From assembly GCF_008014345.1 (NCBI RefSeq), contig NZ_VPFL01000001.1, positions 62,001-126,000 of the forward strand: DNA of 64,000 bases. The letters run 5' to 3'. Both the position numbers and the translations under genes were made by a program. Below are positions 34,841 through 45,573 of this stretch, in pieces. This DNA comes from Pelomicrobium methylotrophicum (GTDB lineage Bacteria; Pseudomonadota; Gammaproteobacteria; Burkholderiales; UBA6910). Every line of letters starts with the position of its first letter. Positions within the stretch are counted from its first letter, which is position 1. The notes under the pieces were generated by a model. That model worked only from the letters and a program-made list of their open reading frames with translations. It ran no database searches and was not told where the DNA came from.

Positions 34841-35347
34841 TCAACGCTTTGCATCCTTAAGCGAGGCCAGTACTGCAAAAGGCCCGCCAACGATCGTCTC
34901 CAGATCCCGGGATGCCGCCCGCACATTACACATCGAATCGGCATGGACGGGAGCAAAGGGCACCGCCAACAGCAACTCGTCTTCGACCAGCGCAAGGACA
35001 TCCAGCCTGGGATCCGCGACCAACGCCGTCCAATCTTCAGGCTCGTCTTCCACCGGACCCAACTCCCGCTCGGAGGCCACAAGTCGGAAGCCGCTGCGGG
35101 CGTCGATGGGCAGCTCCATCGCTTCCAGGCAGCGCTGGCACTGCACCACCAGTACCCCGGACACGGAGAGCCGCAAAATGTGATTGCCGTCCTGGTCGAC
35201 CGTCCCCTCGAGGCGATACGAAATTTCGCCTTGCTGGGAGGCCAGGCTATCCGCCAGCCGGCACAGGCTCGAAATACGAATTGTACCACTCAGGTCACCC
35301 CGCTCCCGGGCAAAACGGAGGGAGTCAACCGTTGTCCGTGCAGACAT
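34841..35347 (-). CDS. yceD: YceD / DUF177 family protein
   Basis: 168 aa from the ATG at 35347. Conserved 'GVLVVQCQRCLEAMELPID' and 'LDVLALVEDELLLAVPFAPVH'. The family is linked to 23S rRNA accumulation and always precedes rpmF. Divergent from maf. Confidence 0.93.
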   Translation of the reverse strand: MSARTTVDSLRFARERGDLSGTIRISSLCRLADSLASQQGEISYRLEGTVDQDGNHILRLSVSGVLVVQCQRCLEAMELPIDARSGFRLVASERELGPVEDEPEDWTALVADPRLDVLALVEDELLLAVPFAPVHADSMCNVRAASRDLETIVGGPFAVLASLKDAKR

Positions 35348-35473
35348 AAGGCGCGCATGATATAGTTTGACCGCGTTCGCGTCAAACCCAGGACTTTCGA
35401 TAGAGAACAGAAAAAACAACCCGTTACGCTCAACCCGCGACGACGTTTCCCGCGCCGTGGACTGCTAGCCGTC

Positions 35474-36064
35474 TTGCCTCCCGTCCAGCCCCGCATCGTC
35501 CTTGCGTCGACTTCCCGGTACCGCCGCGACCTCCTCGCCCGGCTGGGGATCGATTTCGACATTTTTGCACCGAATGTGGATGAATCGCCCCTGCCCGGTG
35601 AGGCGCCCCAAGCGCTGGCGCTGCGCCTCTCGCGGCTGAAGGCCGAAGCGGCCCGCCAGGCGTATCCCGCCGCCCTCATCATCGGCTCCGATCAGGTCGC
35701 TGTCCTCGACCAGGAGCTGCTTGGAAAACCGGGCGATTATGACAACGCCTACCGGCAGCTTCAGGGCATGAGCGGCCGGCAAGTGGAATTCCACACCGCG
35801 GTGAGCCTGCTCAACAGCGCCACTGGAAGCCTCCAGAGCGATGTGGCGGTGGTCCGGGTCCGCTTCCGGCGGTTGAGCGACGAGGACATTCGGAGCTATC
35901 TGTCCAAGGAGCCAGCCTTCGATTGCGCCGGCAGCGCCCGGGTGGAGTCGCTGGGCATCGCCCTGTGCGAGCGGGTGGAAAGCGACGACCCCACCGCCCT
36001 GGTGGGGCTGCCGCTCATCACTGTCGTGTCCATGCTGCAACGGGAGGGGGTGAGTGTCCTCTGA
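35474..36064 (+). CDS. Maf-family nucleotide pyrophosphatase (YceF type)
   Basis: 196 aa; TTG start at 35474. 'IVLASTSRYRRDLLARLGI', catalytic 'IIGSDQVAVLD', and 'FDCAGSARVESLGIAL', which favours the YceF (m7GTP pyrophosphatase) subgroup. It overlaps the next gene by 11 bases. Confidence 0.92.
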   Translation: MPPVQPRIVLASTSRYRRDLLARLGIDFDIFAPNVDESPLPGEAPQALALRLSRLKAEAARQAYPAALIIGSDQVAVLDQELLGKPGDYDNAYRQLQGMSGRQVEFHTAVSLLNSATGSLQSDVAVVRVRFRRLSDEDIRSYLSKEPAFDCAGSARVESLGIALCERVESDDPTALVGLPLITVVSMLQREGVSVL

Positions 36065-36878
36065 GCAACGGGGACGCGGCACGCTCTATCTCGTTCCCGC
36101 GCCCCTTGGCGATACCGACTTGGATCAGGTTCTCCCTGCTGCGGTGCGACAGACGGTCGCGGCACTGGCCCATTGGATCGTCGAAGGGCCCAAGGCGGCC
36201 CGGCGTTTCCTCAGCCGGAACGGAACCCGCTGCCCGCTCCAGCGCCTCCAGGTCGAGGTCTTGGACGAGCACACCCCGCCGGAAGCGTTGGCCCGGCTGT
36301 TGTCTCCCCTAGAGGCGGGCCACGATGTGGGGGTGGTGTCCGAAGCCGGATGCCCGGCGGTGGCCGATCCCGGCGCTGCGCTGGTGCGTCTGGCCCATCG
36401 GCGGGGCATCCGGGTGGCACCCTTGGTGGGACCCTCGTCCATCCTGCTGGCGCTCATGGCCTCGGGCCTGAATGGACAGCGCTTCGCCTTCCATGGCTAT
36501 CTGCCCGTCAAGCCCGCTGAGCGCCGCGCGCGGATCGAGGCACTCGAGCGCGACTCCCGCTTGTGCCACTGCACCCAGATCGTGATGGAGGCGCCTTATC
36601 GCAATGCGCAGCTCTTCGCAGCGCTGCTAGAGGTGTGCCGGGACGACACGGATCTGTGCGTGGCAACCAACCTGACCCTGGCCGACGAGCGGATTGAAAC
36701 CCGCTCCATCGCCGAGTGGAAAGAGGCCCCCCTGCCTCCCGACGAGCGTCCCTCCCTCTTCCTGTTTCAGGCACGCCCGGCGGGCGGCGAGCTGTCCGCT
36801 AGCGCAGGACGCCGGTTCCGAAAGCGACCAGGGCAGCGCCCACCCCGGCGCCGAAGCGCCGTGCCAACCGCTCGGTGA
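36054..36878 (+). CDS. SAM-dependent methyltransferase, RsmI/tetrapyrrole-methylase family
   Basis: 274 aa; GTG start. TP-methylase fold with 'GTLYLVPAPLGDTDL', 'VGVVSEAGCPAVADPGAALV' and 'FHGYLPVKPAERRARIEALE'. It is related to RsmI (16S rRNA C1402 2'-O-methyltransferase) but belongs to the shorter maf-linked relatives. The last 27 residues are Arg/Pro-rich and overlap the end of sppA by 80 bases on the other strand; the tail may be a non-conserved extension. Confidence 0.85.
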   Translation: MSSEQRGRGTLYLVPAPLGDTDLDQVLPAAVRQTVAALAHWIVEGPKAARRFLSRNGTRCPLQRLQVEVLDEHTPPEALARLLSPLEAGHDVGVVSEAGCPAVADPGAALVRLAHRRGIRVAPLVGPSSILLALMASGLNGQRFAFHGYLPVKPAERRARIEALERDSRLCHCTQIVMEAPYRNAQLFAALLEVCRDDTDLCVATNLTLADERIETRSIAEWKEAPLPPDERPSLFLFQARPAGGELSASAGRRFRKRPGQRPPRRRSAVPTAR

Positions 36879-37746
36879 AACCCTCCTGGGGGGTGAAATC
36901 CACGATCTCCTCCGCCTTGATCACCTCGCGAGCCACATCGCTCGCACTGCCGAAGCCGTCGGCCAAGCCCAGCTCGATGCTTTTGGCGCCGGTCCACACC
37001 AAGCCGCTGAAAAGCTCGGGTGTTTCCTTCAGGCGCTCTCCTCGGCCTTCGCGCACGGCGTGAATGAACTGGCGGTGGATTTCCTCCAGCATCTTGACTG
37101 CGTAGGTCCGCTGCTCGGCATTGAGCGGCGAGAACGGATCGAGAAAACCCTTGTTTTCTCCGGCGGCGAGCAACCGCCGCTCAATGCCGAGCTTCTTCAT
37201 CGCCTCGGTGAAGCCGAAGCCGTCGATGAGCACGCCAATGGAGCCGATGATGCTCGCCTGGTTGACGAAGATCTTGTCGGCTGCCACCGCGGCGTAGTAA
37301 CCGCCTGAAGCGCAGATGTCTTCCACCACCGCGTACACTGGAATGTTCGGGTATGCTTTCTTGAGGCGCTTGATTTCTTCGTTGATGTAGCTCGCCTGCA
37401 CTGGGCTTCCGCCCGGGCTGTTGATGCGCAAGATGACGCCCGCCGTGTTCTTATCCTTGAACGCGCGCCGCAGCCCAGATACCACGACGTCGGCGCTTGC
37501 CCGCTCGTCGGCGGCAATGACCCCGCGCAGCTCCACCAGAGCGCTGTGCTTGCCGGGAATGGCCATGTCGGTTTTGCCGATCCATCCGAGAACGAGGAAC
37601 AGCAGCAGGAAAAGATAGAAGAACGTGAGCAGCTTGAAGAAGATGCCCCAGCGGCGGGCCCGCCGCTGCTCTTCGATCGCAGCCAGGGCCACCTTTTCCA
37701 GGACCTGACGCTCCCAAGTGGAACTCACGTTGCTGTGTTCAACCAT
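36799..37746 (-). CDS. sppA: Signal peptide peptidase SppA (S49)
   Basis: 315 aa from the ATG at 37746. N-terminal membrane anchor 'LLTFFYLFLLLFLVLGWIG'. Serine in 'EDICASGGYYAAVAADKIFV' with a downstream Lys dyad region ('SIIGSIGVLIDGFGFTEAMKK'). Single-domain form. It degrades cleaved signal peptides in the membrane. Confidence 0.94.
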   Translation of the reverse strand: MVEHSNVSSTWERQVLEKVALAAIEEQRRARRWGIFFKLLTFFYLFLLLFLVLGWIGKTDMAIPGKHSALVELRGVIAADERASADVVVSGLRRAFKDKNTAGVILRINSPGGSPVQASYINEEIKRLKKAYPNIPVYAVVEDICASGGYYAAVAADKIFVNQASIIGSIGVLIDGFGFTEAMKKLGIERRLLAAGENKGFLDPFSPLNAEQRTYAVKMLEEIHRQFIHAVREGRGERLKETPELFSGLVWTGAKSIELGLADGFGSASDVAREVIKAEEIVDFTPQEGFTERLARRFGAGVGAALVAFGTGVLR

Positions 37747-37752
37747 TGTCAA

Positions 37753-38106
37753 TCACTCTCGAATTTCCAGGCATACGATCTTACCCTTGAGCTCCTCGAC
37801 GGCGAGCGGTTCCAGCCCGATCCCGTTGCACGGCCCGCCCAGGCACCGCCCCGTGTCGGGGGCGTAGAGCGCCCCGTGCATTGAGCAGATCAAGTATAAC
37901 CCCGATCGATCAAAGAACTGAGCCTCTTGCCAATCCAGCTCGACCCCGACGTGGGCGCAACGGTTGATGTAGGCATACACACGGCCACCGTAGCGTATCG
38001 CAAACGCGGGAAGCTTCGCGCCGTCTCGCTGCACCCAGAAACGCACGCCCGGACCCCCGTCGCGCAGGGCGGCCGATTCACAGACTACGCGTGCGTTGCC
38101 AGCCAT
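37753..38106 (-). CDS. Rieske [2Fe-2S] protein
   Basis: 117 aa, soluble, no signal. Cluster ligands in 'INRCAHVGVELDW' (C-x-H) and 'LICSMHGALYAPDTG' (C-x2-H). Probably a ferredoxin-like electron carrier; partner unknown. It overlaps the phosphatase gene by 22 bases. Confidence 0.92.
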   Translation of the reverse strand: MAGNARVVCESAALRDGGPGVRFWVQRDGAKLPAFAIRYGGRVYAYINRCAHVGVELDWQEAQFFDRSGLYLICSMHGALYAPDTGRCLGGPCNGIGLEPLAVEELKGKIVCLEIRE

Positions 38107-38747
38107 CGTCTAAGCTCCCCCAGGCTGTCCACGCAGGCGAGGGGTTCCAGCGCCATGAGCGTGGGCTTGGGATGCGCGCCGTAGGCGACCGCCAGCGCCG
38201 CCACACCCGCATTACGCGCCATTTGCAAGTCGTGGACGGTGTCTCCGATCATGAGCGCCCGGCCTGGTTCAACGCCGAACTCCTCCAGCAGTTCATGGAG
38301 CATGGCCGGGTGGGGTTTGGAAAAGCACTCGTCCGCGCAGCGGGAGCCGTGGAAATACCGCGCGAGTCCCGTTGTCTCCAGCGCGCGGCTGAGGCCGCGC
38401 CGGCTTTTGCCCGTCGCCACGGCCAACCGGTAACCTTGGGCGTGGAGTGCCTCGATGGTCTCCCGGGCCCCTTCGAAGAGGGCAATCCCAGGATACCGGG
38501 CGAGGAAGTGGGACCGGTAACGTTCCACCAACTCGGCGCGCCGGTGGAGGGGAAGCTGGGGCACCAGCACCGCGAGCGCCTCGCTTAAACCTAGGCCGAT
38601 GACATAACGGGCGGCCTCATCGCTTGGTTCCGGCAGACCCAAGTCGCGACAGGCCGCCTGCACCGAGGCGACGATGGCCCCGGCCGAGTCCATGAGCGTC
38701 CCGTCCCAGTCGAAGACCAGCAGGTCGAAGCGGCGAGCGTCAGTCAT
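38085..38747 (-). CDS. HAD-superfamily phosphatase (phosphoglycolate-phosphatase-like)
   Basis: 220 aa. HAD motif I 'LVFDWDGTLMDSAG', motif II 'LAVATGKSRRGLSRAL', motif III/IV 'FSKPHPAMLHELL' and 'ALMIGDTVHDLQMARNAG'. It sits in the rluC-HAD-Rieske-sppA order common in betaproteobacteria. Substrate not determined. Confidence 0.93.
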   Translation of the reverse strand: MTDARRFDLLVFDWDGTLMDSAGAIVASVQAACRDLGLPEPSDEAARYVIGLGLSEALAVLVPQLPLHRRAELVERYRSHFLARYPGIALFEGARETIEALHAQGYRLAVATGKSRRGLSRALETTGLARYFHGSRCADECFSKPHPAMLHELLEEFGVEPGRALMIGDTVHDLQMARNAGVAALAVAYGAHPKPTLMALEPLACVDSLGELRRWLATHA

Positions 38748-39714
38748 GGCGTGAGCCGGAGCCTGGCGCCACCCCCTCCTGCAACAGACGCAGGAAGTCG
38801 GCCAGCTCCTTGGGCAGGGGGGATTCGATCGTCAAGCGCTTTCCGGAAGAAGGATGTCGGAATTCCAGACGGAAGGCATGCAGGAACATGCGCTTCAAGC
38901 CCGCCCGCGCCAGGTCTCGGTTCCAGGCAAAATCGCCGTATTTGTCATCGCCGGCAATCGGATGCCCGAGATGCGCCAGATGCACGCGGATCTGGTGAGT
39001 ACGGCCCGTCAGAAGCCGGGCGCACAGCAGGCTTGCCATGTCCCACGCCTTCTCCAGCGTGAACCGGGTCTCGGAAATCCGCCCCCCCTCCGCCACGCTC
39101 ACGCGCCGCTCCCCCGTCGAGGTCACGTACTTGTTTAAGGGCAGCAAGACGCGCCGCTCGCGCCAGCGCCAACGCCCCTTCGCAAGCGCCAGGTAGTCCT
39201 TTTCTACTTCCCCCGAGCGCAGTTGTTCGTGCAACGCGGTCAAGGCAGCGCGTTTTTTTGCCAGGAGCAGTACGCCCGAGGTTTCCTTGTCCAGCCGGTG
39301 GACCAACTCCAGAAACCGCAGTTCCGGCCGCCGGCACCGCAGGGCTTCGATCGCCCCCAGGCTGACGCCGCTCCCCCCGTGGACGGCGAGGCCTGCCGGT
39401 TTGTCGATGGCGACCACCGTTTCGTCCTCGTAGAGAACCCGCTGCCACAGATCCGGCCCGCCGCCGACAGGTGCCGAGGCCGGGCGTTGCCCTTGGCGGA
39501 TCGGCGGAATGCGCACCACATCCCCCGCCTGGAGACGATAGCCAGGATCGACGCGCCGGCTGTTGACCCGAACCTCGCCGGTACGCAACATCCGGTAAAT
39601 TAGGCTCTTCGGGACCCCCTTGAGGCGCTTGGCTAAGTAGTTGTCGATCCGTTGGTCATGCCCGGCTTCATCGACTTCGTCCCGAGACGCCGGTTTTTTG
39701 CTTAAATCGTTCAT
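38740..39714 (-). CDS. rluC: 23S rRNA pseudouridine synthase RluC
   Basis: 324 aa. S4 RNA-binding domain (residues 25-85), then the RluA-type catalytic domain with the active Asp in 'LVHRLDKETSGVLLLAKKR' and 'LLTGRTHQIRVHLAHLGHPI'. It modifies U955/U2504/U2580 in E. coli. Divergent from rne, as is usual. Confidence 0.94.
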   Translation of the reverse strand: MNDLSKKPASRDEVDEAGHDQRIDNYLAKRLKGVPKSLIYRMLRTGEVRVNSRRVDPGYRLQAGDVVRIPPIRQGQRPASAPVGGGPDLWQRVLYEDETVVAIDKPAGLAVHGGSGVSLGAIEALRCRRPELRFLELVHRLDKETSGVLLLAKKRAALTALHEQLRSGEVEKDYLALAKGRWRWRERRVLLPLNKYVTSTGERRVSVAEGGRISETRFTLEKAWDMASLLCARLLTGRTHQIRVHLAHLGHPIAGDDKYGDFAWNRDLARAGLKRMFLHAFRLEFRHPSSGKRLTIESPLPKELADFLRLLQEGVAPGSGSRHD

Positions 39715-40136
39715 TCTGCTTATACTTATCGATTTTACAGCCTTGCCTGCCCAAGGGCGCTGGCAAGGATTGCAGCCCGACTGGCTTCACGAGCGCAGAG
39801 TCTACTCGACAGCGGGCTGAAGATTATTGGTTAACGTCGCTCACCACTGCAGAAAGTAGCGACAGGCTAAGGCAAAATTGCGCGCTCAACGCACTCGGAA
39901 GCATTCGGCGAATCCCGCGGGCCCCCGAGTCCTGCGAGCCGCGACCCAGGGTTGCGGCACCGTTGACGGCTTACCCGGATCCCGAGCGACAAGCACGAGA
40001 GCAGGCACGCACCCAGACGTGTGTCGCCGATTCCCTGAACCAGAGTTCGAGACGGGCATGGTGATGCTTTGCGCGCACCCCGCGATGGTGCGCTCGGTCT
40101 TGTCCTTCCCGTGTGGCGAGCGCGGGAGACCACGAA
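39715..40136 (+). promoter_or_regulatory. Long 5' leader / divergent promoter region of rne and rluC
   Basis: 422 bases without a gene. RNase E genes carry long autoregulatory 5' UTRs, and this region has suitable dyads, for example near 39745-39770. No element can be assigned with confidence. Confidence 0.45.
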
Positions 40137-42719
40137 ATGAAGCGTATGTTGTTCAACGCGACCCAACCAGAAGAACTCCGGGTCGCCATTGTCGATGGAC
40201 AGAAACTCGTTGATCTGGATATCGAAACCGCAGGCAAGGAGCAGCGCAAGGGGAACATCTACAAAGGCATTATCACCCGCATTGAGCCAAGCCTCGAAGC
40301 CGCCTTCGTCGATTATGGCGGCGAGCGGCATGGTTTTCTCCCCTTCAAAGAAATCGCCCGTTCGGCGCTCCCGGTCGAAGGAGAAGCCCGCGGGCGCATC
40401 CAAGATCTGCTGAAGGAAGGCCAGGAGCTCATCGTCCAAGTGGACAAGGACGAGCGAGGCACGAAAGGAGCCGCGCTCACCACCTACATCAGCCTCGCAG
40501 GTCGCTATCTCGTTCTCATGCCCAATAACCCCCGGGCCGGGGGAATCTCCCGCCGTATCGAGGGGGAGGACCGCAACGAGCTGCGCGAGGTGCTGACGCA
40601 GCTGGAAATCCCCGAGGGCATGGGCGTCATCGCCCGTACCGCCGGCATTGGCCGCACGCTGGAAGAGCTCAAATGGGACTTGAATTACCTGTTGCAACTG
40701 TGGAAAGCGATTGAGAACGCCGCCCAAAGCCAAAACGGTCCCTTCCTCATCTATCAAGAAAGCAGCCTGGTCATCCGGGCCATCCGAGACTACTACCATC
40801 AGGATATCGGCGAAATCCTGATCGACACCGAGGAAATCTGTGAGCAGGCGCGGCAGTTCATGAGCCACGTGATGCCGAACAACGTGAACCGGGTCAAGCT
40901 CTACCGTGACGATATCCCGCTTTTCTCCCGGTTCCAGATCGAGCATCAAATCGAGACGGCCTATGCCCGACAAGTGGCCTTGCCTTCCGGAGGATCCCTC
41001 GTGTTCGACCACACGGAAGCGCTGGTGGCGATCGACGTCAACTCCGCCCGCGCCACCAAGGGGCAGGATATTGAGCAGACGGCGCTCACCACCAACCTGG
41101 AGGCCGCCGACGAGGTGGCACGGCAGTTGCGGCTCCGGGACGTGGGCGGCCTGGTGGTGATCGACTTCATCGATATGGAGAATCCGCGCAATCAGCGGGA
41201 GGTCGAAAACCGCTTGCGCGAAGCGCTCAAATACGACCGAGCCCGGGTGCAGATGGGCAAAATCTCGCGCTTCGGCCTGCTGGAGCTGTCACGACAGCGG
41301 CTTCACCCCTCCCTCGGCGACACGAGCTACATGCCCTGCCCGCGCTGTAACGGCATCGGTCATATCCGCAGCGTGGAATCCTCGGCGCTCCATATCCTGC
41401 GCATCATCCAGGAAGAGGCCATGAAGGAGAACACGGCCGTCGTTCATGCCCAGGTGCCGGTGGACGTGGCCACTTTCCTGCTCAACGAAAAGCGGGCTGA
41501 TATCCATTCCATCGAAGCGCGGCTGAAGGTGGAAGTGATTCTGGTGCCGAACCCTCACCTGGAAACGCCCAAGTATTCCATCAAGCGGCTGCGTCACGAC
41601 GAGCTCAACCGCTCGGAGCCGCTGCCTCCGAGCTTCCAGCTCGTCGAGAAACCTGCCGAAGAGGAAGAGATCCCCGCTTGGCAGGAACCGAAGCCTGCAC
41701 GGCCCGAGGCGGCGGTCAAAGGCGTCATCCCCGCAGAACCGCCTCCTGTCGCCGTCAGGGACGAAGAACCCATCCCCTCCCCCCAGCCGGCCGCCGCCGC
41801 CCAAGCAGCGGCCTCCCGGCCGTCGCTCCTGGCGAAAGTTTTTGGGTGGTTCCGGGCGCTCGGCGAACCCAAGGAGGCTGTGCCCCAGGCCCCATCGGCG
41901 GCGGTCCCCGTGCCGGCACGGGCTCGACCGGAAGAGTCGGCCGGACGGCGCCGGCGGCGGCGTGGAGGCGAAGGCCGTCACCGCCCGCCTCGTGAAGAAG
42001 CCCAGCTTTCCAAGGCAAAAGCCTCGCCGCCCGAGCCGTCGGAACGCCAGCCCGAGGCACCGCGACCGAAGCGGGAGGAGCGCCCGGCCGTGGAGGCGGC
42101 TCCACCTTCAGAGAACTCCACCCCCGCGGTCCGGGAAACCCGGACCGCTGAAGGGTCCGCGGAAGGAGGGGGGCGCCGTCGCCGGCGGCGCCACCGGGGT
42201 GAACGGCGGCAGGAAGGGCAGTCTGCCCCGGAGGCGGCGGCGCAGCCTTGCGCGGCGGATGCCGAGCCCGCCGCCATCGTCAGCACGGCAGCCACTGCCG
42301 GGGACGCCTCGCTGGCGGAGGCTGGGCCCGCTGCGGCCCATGCAAGCCTGGAAGCGGCACCGGCGAAGCCCGAGGCGGTCGTTGAAATGGCCCCACCGCC
42401 GGCTGCCGCCCCTGTCCTGGCCGAACCCGAGCAGAGGATGGCCTCCGGGGCGACAGCCGAGCCGCCCCCTGCTCCGACCGCGCCCAAGACGCCGGCCGCC
42501 GGTGTCAGCGCTTTGCGGGATTTGGGCATCACCCTGGACGCCGACCCGCTCGCGGGAAGCGGTTTGGTCCAGATCGAGACGGATCCGGCGAAGGTGGGGG
42601 CTTTCATTGAGGACGAGCCAGAAGGAGAAAAATCCCGCCCCGCGCGCCGTCACCGTCCCGTGGCGCCCGTACCTGACGAAGGGCCCCTGGTCCAGGTGGA
42701 GACTCGCCGGGACGCCTGA
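40137..42719 (+). CDS. rne: Ribonuclease E
   Basis: 860 aa from the ATG at 40137 ('[20 protein letters not shown]'). S1 domain (residues 35-120), 5'-sensor/RNase H region, catalytic Asp residues in '[14 protein letters not shown]' and '[16 protein letters not shown]', and the Zn-link '[11 protein letters not shown]'. The catalytic half ends near residue 500. Beyond it lies a Pro/Ala/Glu-rich scaffold with Arg-rich patches ('[13 protein letters not shown]', '[13 protein letters not shown]') for RNA or degradosome partners. Confidence 0.97.
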   Translation: MKRMLFNATQPEELRVAIVDGQKLVDLDIETAGKEQRKGNIYKGIITRIEPSLEAAFVDYGGERHGFLPFKEIARSALPVEGEARGRIQDLLKEGQELIVQVDKDERGTKGAALTTYISLAGRYLVLMPNNPRAGGISRRIEGEDRNELREVLTQLEIPEGMGVIARTAGIGRTLEELKWDLNYLLQLWKAIENAAQSQNGPFLIYQESSLVIRAIRDYYHQDIGEILIDTEEICEQARQFMSHVMPNNVNRVKLYRDDIPLFSRFQIEHQIETAYARQVALPSGGSLVFDHTEALVAIDVNSARATKGQDIEQTALTTNLEAADEVARQLRLRDVGGLVVIDFIDMENPRNQREVENRLREALKYDRARVQMGKISRFGLLELSRQRLHPSLGDTSYMPCPRCNGIGHIRSVESSALHILRIIQEEAMKENTAVVHAQVPVDVATFLLNEKRADIHSIEARLKVEVILVPNPHLETPKYSIKRLRHDELNRSEPLPPSFQLVEKPAEEEEIPAWQEPKPARPEAAVKGVIPAEPPPVAVRDEEPIPSPQPAAAAQAAASRPSLLAKVFGWFRALGEPKEAVPQAPSAAVPVPARARPEESAGRRRRRRGGEGRHRPPREEAQLSKAKASPPEPSERQPEAPRPKREERPAVEAAPPSENSTPAVRETRTAEGSAEGGGRRRRRRHRGERRQEGQSAPEAAAQPCAADAEPAAIVSTAATAGDASLAEAGPAAAHASLEAAPAKPEAVVEMAPPPAAAPVLAEPEQRMASGATAEPPPAPTAPKTPAAGVSALRDLGITLDADPLAGSGLVQIETDPAKVGAFIEDEPEGEKSRPARRHRPVAPVPDEGPLVQVETRRDA

Positions 42720-42720
42720 G

Positions 42721-43224
42721 TTACGGCAGGGGGCTTTCCTGCTCGCCGCGCTGAACAGCGGCGAGCAGGCCTTCGGTGGCTTCTTCAATCATATCCAGCA
42801 CGCGCTCGAAGCGCTCGGGCCCGCCGTTGTACGGGTCCGGCACGTCCTTGCCCGGCCAGCGCCTGCTGTAGTCGAGCAGCAGCTGCAGCTTGTGCAGGTG
42901 GTCCTCCGGGCAGAGTCGCCGCAGGTGGGCCAAGTTGCTGCGATCCATTGCCAGAATCAGGTCGAACTCGGCGAAGTCCTGGGCCCGAATCCGTCGCGCC
43001 CTCATCCCGTCCAGCGAATAGCCCCGCGCGGCGCAGGCGAGGCGCGCGCGAGGATCCGGAGGCTCCCCTGCATGGTAGTCGCCATGGGTTCCCGCTGAAT
43101 CGACATAGGTGCGGTCGTCCGCCTCCACTTCGGACAGACGCCGGCGCATGACCGCCGCTGCCATGGGAGAGCGGCAGATATTGCCCATGCAGACGAATAG
43201 AATTTTCAATTTGCTATTGTTCAT
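42721..43224 (-). CDS. Low-molecular-weight protein-tyrosine phosphatase
   Basis: 167 aa. P-loop 'CMGNICRSPMA' (C-x5-R) at residues 12-22 and the general-acid loop 'VPDPYNGGPERF'. It may serve exopolysaccharide control or arsenate-like chemistry; context gives no hint. It converges with rne, one base apart. Confidence 0.94.
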   Translation of the reverse strand: MNNSKLKILFVCMGNICRSPMAAAVMRRRLSEVEADDRTYVDSAGTHGDYHAGEPPDPRARLACAARGYSLDGMRARRIRAQDFAEFDLILAMDRSNLAHLRRLCPEDHLHKLQLLLDYSRRWPGKDVPDPYNGGPERFERVLDMIEEATEGLLAAVQRGEQESPLP

Positions 43225-43333
43225 GACCCGCTCTCGGGCGATCCAGTCCTGCTTTAGAGGCGCACCCCACGGTCACGGCGCCTTCTGCGGGACAACGCAG
43301 AGCACGCCGCCGCAACCGGCAAAGCAATTTGTT

Positions 43334-45430
43334 CTATCCCTCCCGAGAACGAACAGGAGCGTGCGGCTCGGCGAACCCGACGAATAGACGGCTCTTCAGC
43401 GTGTGCAACAGATCCCGCAACTCGGCCGCCCGCTCGAACTCCAGGTTCTTCGCCGCGTCCAGCATTTCCTTCTCGATCCGTTTGATCTCTTTGGCGTACT
43501 GGGCCTCTGACAGAACCTGGTAACCCGCCCGGACCTGAGCGGCCTTGAGGCCGGACCTGGCATTCTCCGGCTCGTAGATGCCGTCGATCAAGTCCTTGAT
43601 CCGCTTGGATACGCTGCGCGGGACGATCCCGTGCTGCTCGTTGAAGGCGATCTGCTTGCGCCGCCGGCGCTCGGTCTCCTCGATGGCCCGCCGCATGGAA
43701 TCGGTGACGGTGTCTGCGTACATGATGGCGGTTCCGTTCACGTGGCGCGCCGCCCGGCCGATCGTCTGGATGAGAGAGCGCTCGGAGCGCAGGAAGCCTT
43801 CCTTGTCCGCGTCGAGGATCGCCACCAGTGACACTTCGGGGATGTCGAGCCCCTCGCGCAGAAGGTTGATCCCGACCAGCACGTCGAATTTGCCGAGTCG
43901 CAGGTCGCGGATGATCTCCACCCGCTCCACCGTATCGATGTCGGAGTGCAGATAGCGCACTTTGATCCCATGCTCGGAGAAATATTCCGTCAGGTCCTCC
44001 GCCATGCGTTTCGTAAGAGTGGTGACCAGCACCCGCTCGTTGCGCCCGACGCGGACATTGATCTCCGACATGAGATCGTCCACCTGGGTAGAGGCAGGCC
44101 TGACCTCCACCACCGGGTCCACCAGACCGGTGGGCCGCACCACTTGTTCCACGATCTGGGCCGAGCGCTTGCGCTCGTACTCGGCAGGCGTGGCGGAGAC
44201 GAAGATGGTCTGGCGCATGACCCGCTCGAACTCGTCGAACCGCAGCGGCCGGTTGTCGAGCGCGCTGGGAAGCCGGAAGCCGTATTCGACCAGGTTCTCC
44301 TTGCGCGAGCGGTCGCCCCGGTACATGCCCCCGAGCTGCGGAATGGTCACATGGCTCTCGTCTATGAACATGATGGCGTTGGTCGGCAGATAATCGATCA
44401 ACGTCGGCGGCGGCTCCCCCGGCGCGCGCCCGGAAAGATGCCGGGAATAGTTCTCGATGCCCTTGCAGAAGCCTAGCTCGTTCAGCATCTCCAAGTCGAA
44501 GCGGGTGCGTTGCTCGATGCGCTGCGCCTCCAGCAGTCGACCGGCCCGTTGGAAGTATTCGATCCGCTCGGCGAGCTCTTGCTTGATCGCCTCGATGGCT
44601 TTGAGCGTCGTGCTGCGCGGCGTGACGTAGTGGCTCGAAGGATATACGGTGAATCGCCCCACCTTGTGCAACACCCGGCCCGTGAGCGGATCGAACAGGG
44701 CAAGCTCCTCCACTTCGTCATCGAACAGGCTCACCCGCAGCGCCGTCTCTGAGTGCTCCGCGGGGAAGATGTCGATCACATCGCCGCGCACGCGGAACGT
44801 GCCCCGCCGGAAATCCAACTCGTTACGCTGGTATTGCATTTCCGTCAAGCGTTTGATGATATCCCGCTGGGAGATGCGTTCCCGCTCCCGCAGGTGCAGG
44901 ATCATGCCGTGATAGTCAACCGGGTCTCCAATGCCGTAGATGGCGGAGACGGTCGCCACGATGATGCAGTCGTCGCGCTCCAGCAGAGATTTTGTAGCCG
45001 ACAACCGCATCTGCTCGATATGCTCGTTGATGCTGGAGTCTTTCTCGATGTAGAGATCCCGGGACGGAACATAGGCCTCTGGCTGGTAATAGTCGTAGTA
45101 GGAAACGAAATACTCAACCGCGTTTTCCGGGAAAAACTCGCGCATCTCCGCGTAGAGCTGGGCGGCCAGCGTCTTGTTGGGCGCAAGAATGAACGCCGGC
45201 CGGCCCAGGCGGGCGATGACGTTGGCCATGGTGTACGTTTTGCCCGAACCCGTGACGCCCAGCAGGGTCTGACACGCGAGCCCGGCGCGTACCCCTTCCA
45301 CCAGCCGCGCGATGGCCTCCGGCTGGTCGCCTGCCGGGAGGAACGGCTGGTGGAGCCGGAACGGGCTTCCGGGAAAGGTTTCAACGTGCGGTCCCGGGCG
45401 CTCGACGACAGGCGTGGCGGAATGTGCCAT
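43334..45430 (-). CDS. uvrB: Excinuclease ABC subunit B
   Basis: 698 aa. Walker A '[19 protein letters not shown]', the beta-hairpin region '[20 protein letters not shown]', DESH box '[13 protein letters not shown]', helicase motif VI '[12 protein letters not shown]', and a C-terminal UVR domain. It is the damage-verification helicase of nucleotide-excision repair. Confidence 0.98.
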   Translation of the reverse strand: MAHSATPVVERPGPHVETFPGSPFRLHQPFLPAGDQPEAIARLVEGVRAGLACQTLLGVTGSGKTYTMANVIARLGRPAFILAPNKTLAAQLYAEMREFFPENAVEYFVSYYDYYQPEAYVPSRDLYIEKDSSINEHIEQMRLSATKSLLERDDCIIVATVSAIYGIGDPVDYHGMILHLRERERISQRDIIKRLTEMQYQRNELDFRRGTFRVRGDVIDIFPAEHSETALRVSLFDDEVEELALFDPLTGRVLHKVGRFTVYPSSHYVTPRSTTLKAIEAIKQELAERIEYFQRAGRLLEAQRIEQRTRFDLEMLNELGFCKGIENYSRHLSGRAPGEPPPTLIDYLPTNAIMFIDESHVTIPQLGGMYRGDRSRKENLVEYGFRLPSALDNRPLRFDEFERVMRQTIFVSATPAEYERKRSAQIVEQVVRPTGLVDPVVEVRPASTQVDDLMSEINVRVGRNERVLVTTLTKRMAEDLTEYFSEHGIKVRYLHSDIDTVERVEIIRDLRLGKFDVLVGINLLREGLDIPEVSLVAILDADKEGFLRSERSLIQTIGRAARHVNGTAIMYADTVTDSMRRAIEETERRRRKQIAFNEQHGIVPRSVSKRIKDLIDGIYEPENARSGLKAAQVRAGYQVLSEAQYAKEIKRIEKEMLDAAKNLEFERAAELRDLLHTLKSRLFVGFAEPHAPVRSREG

Positions 45431-45573
45431 GCGAGAAAAACCCAGATAAGCCAGCCAAGTCCAAAGTTTTAAATTGTCCCATACCGGTTCAGTTTTCTGC
45501 TAGGGGCGGCTTCGCCATGACGCCAGGTCGAGGTAGAATCAACACTTTTATTTTTTCGCAACGAAACCGAATC

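Noticed and set aside
39867-41012. 381-codon minus-strand ORF over the start of rne
   Set aside because: Mirror frame of RNase E and its leader.
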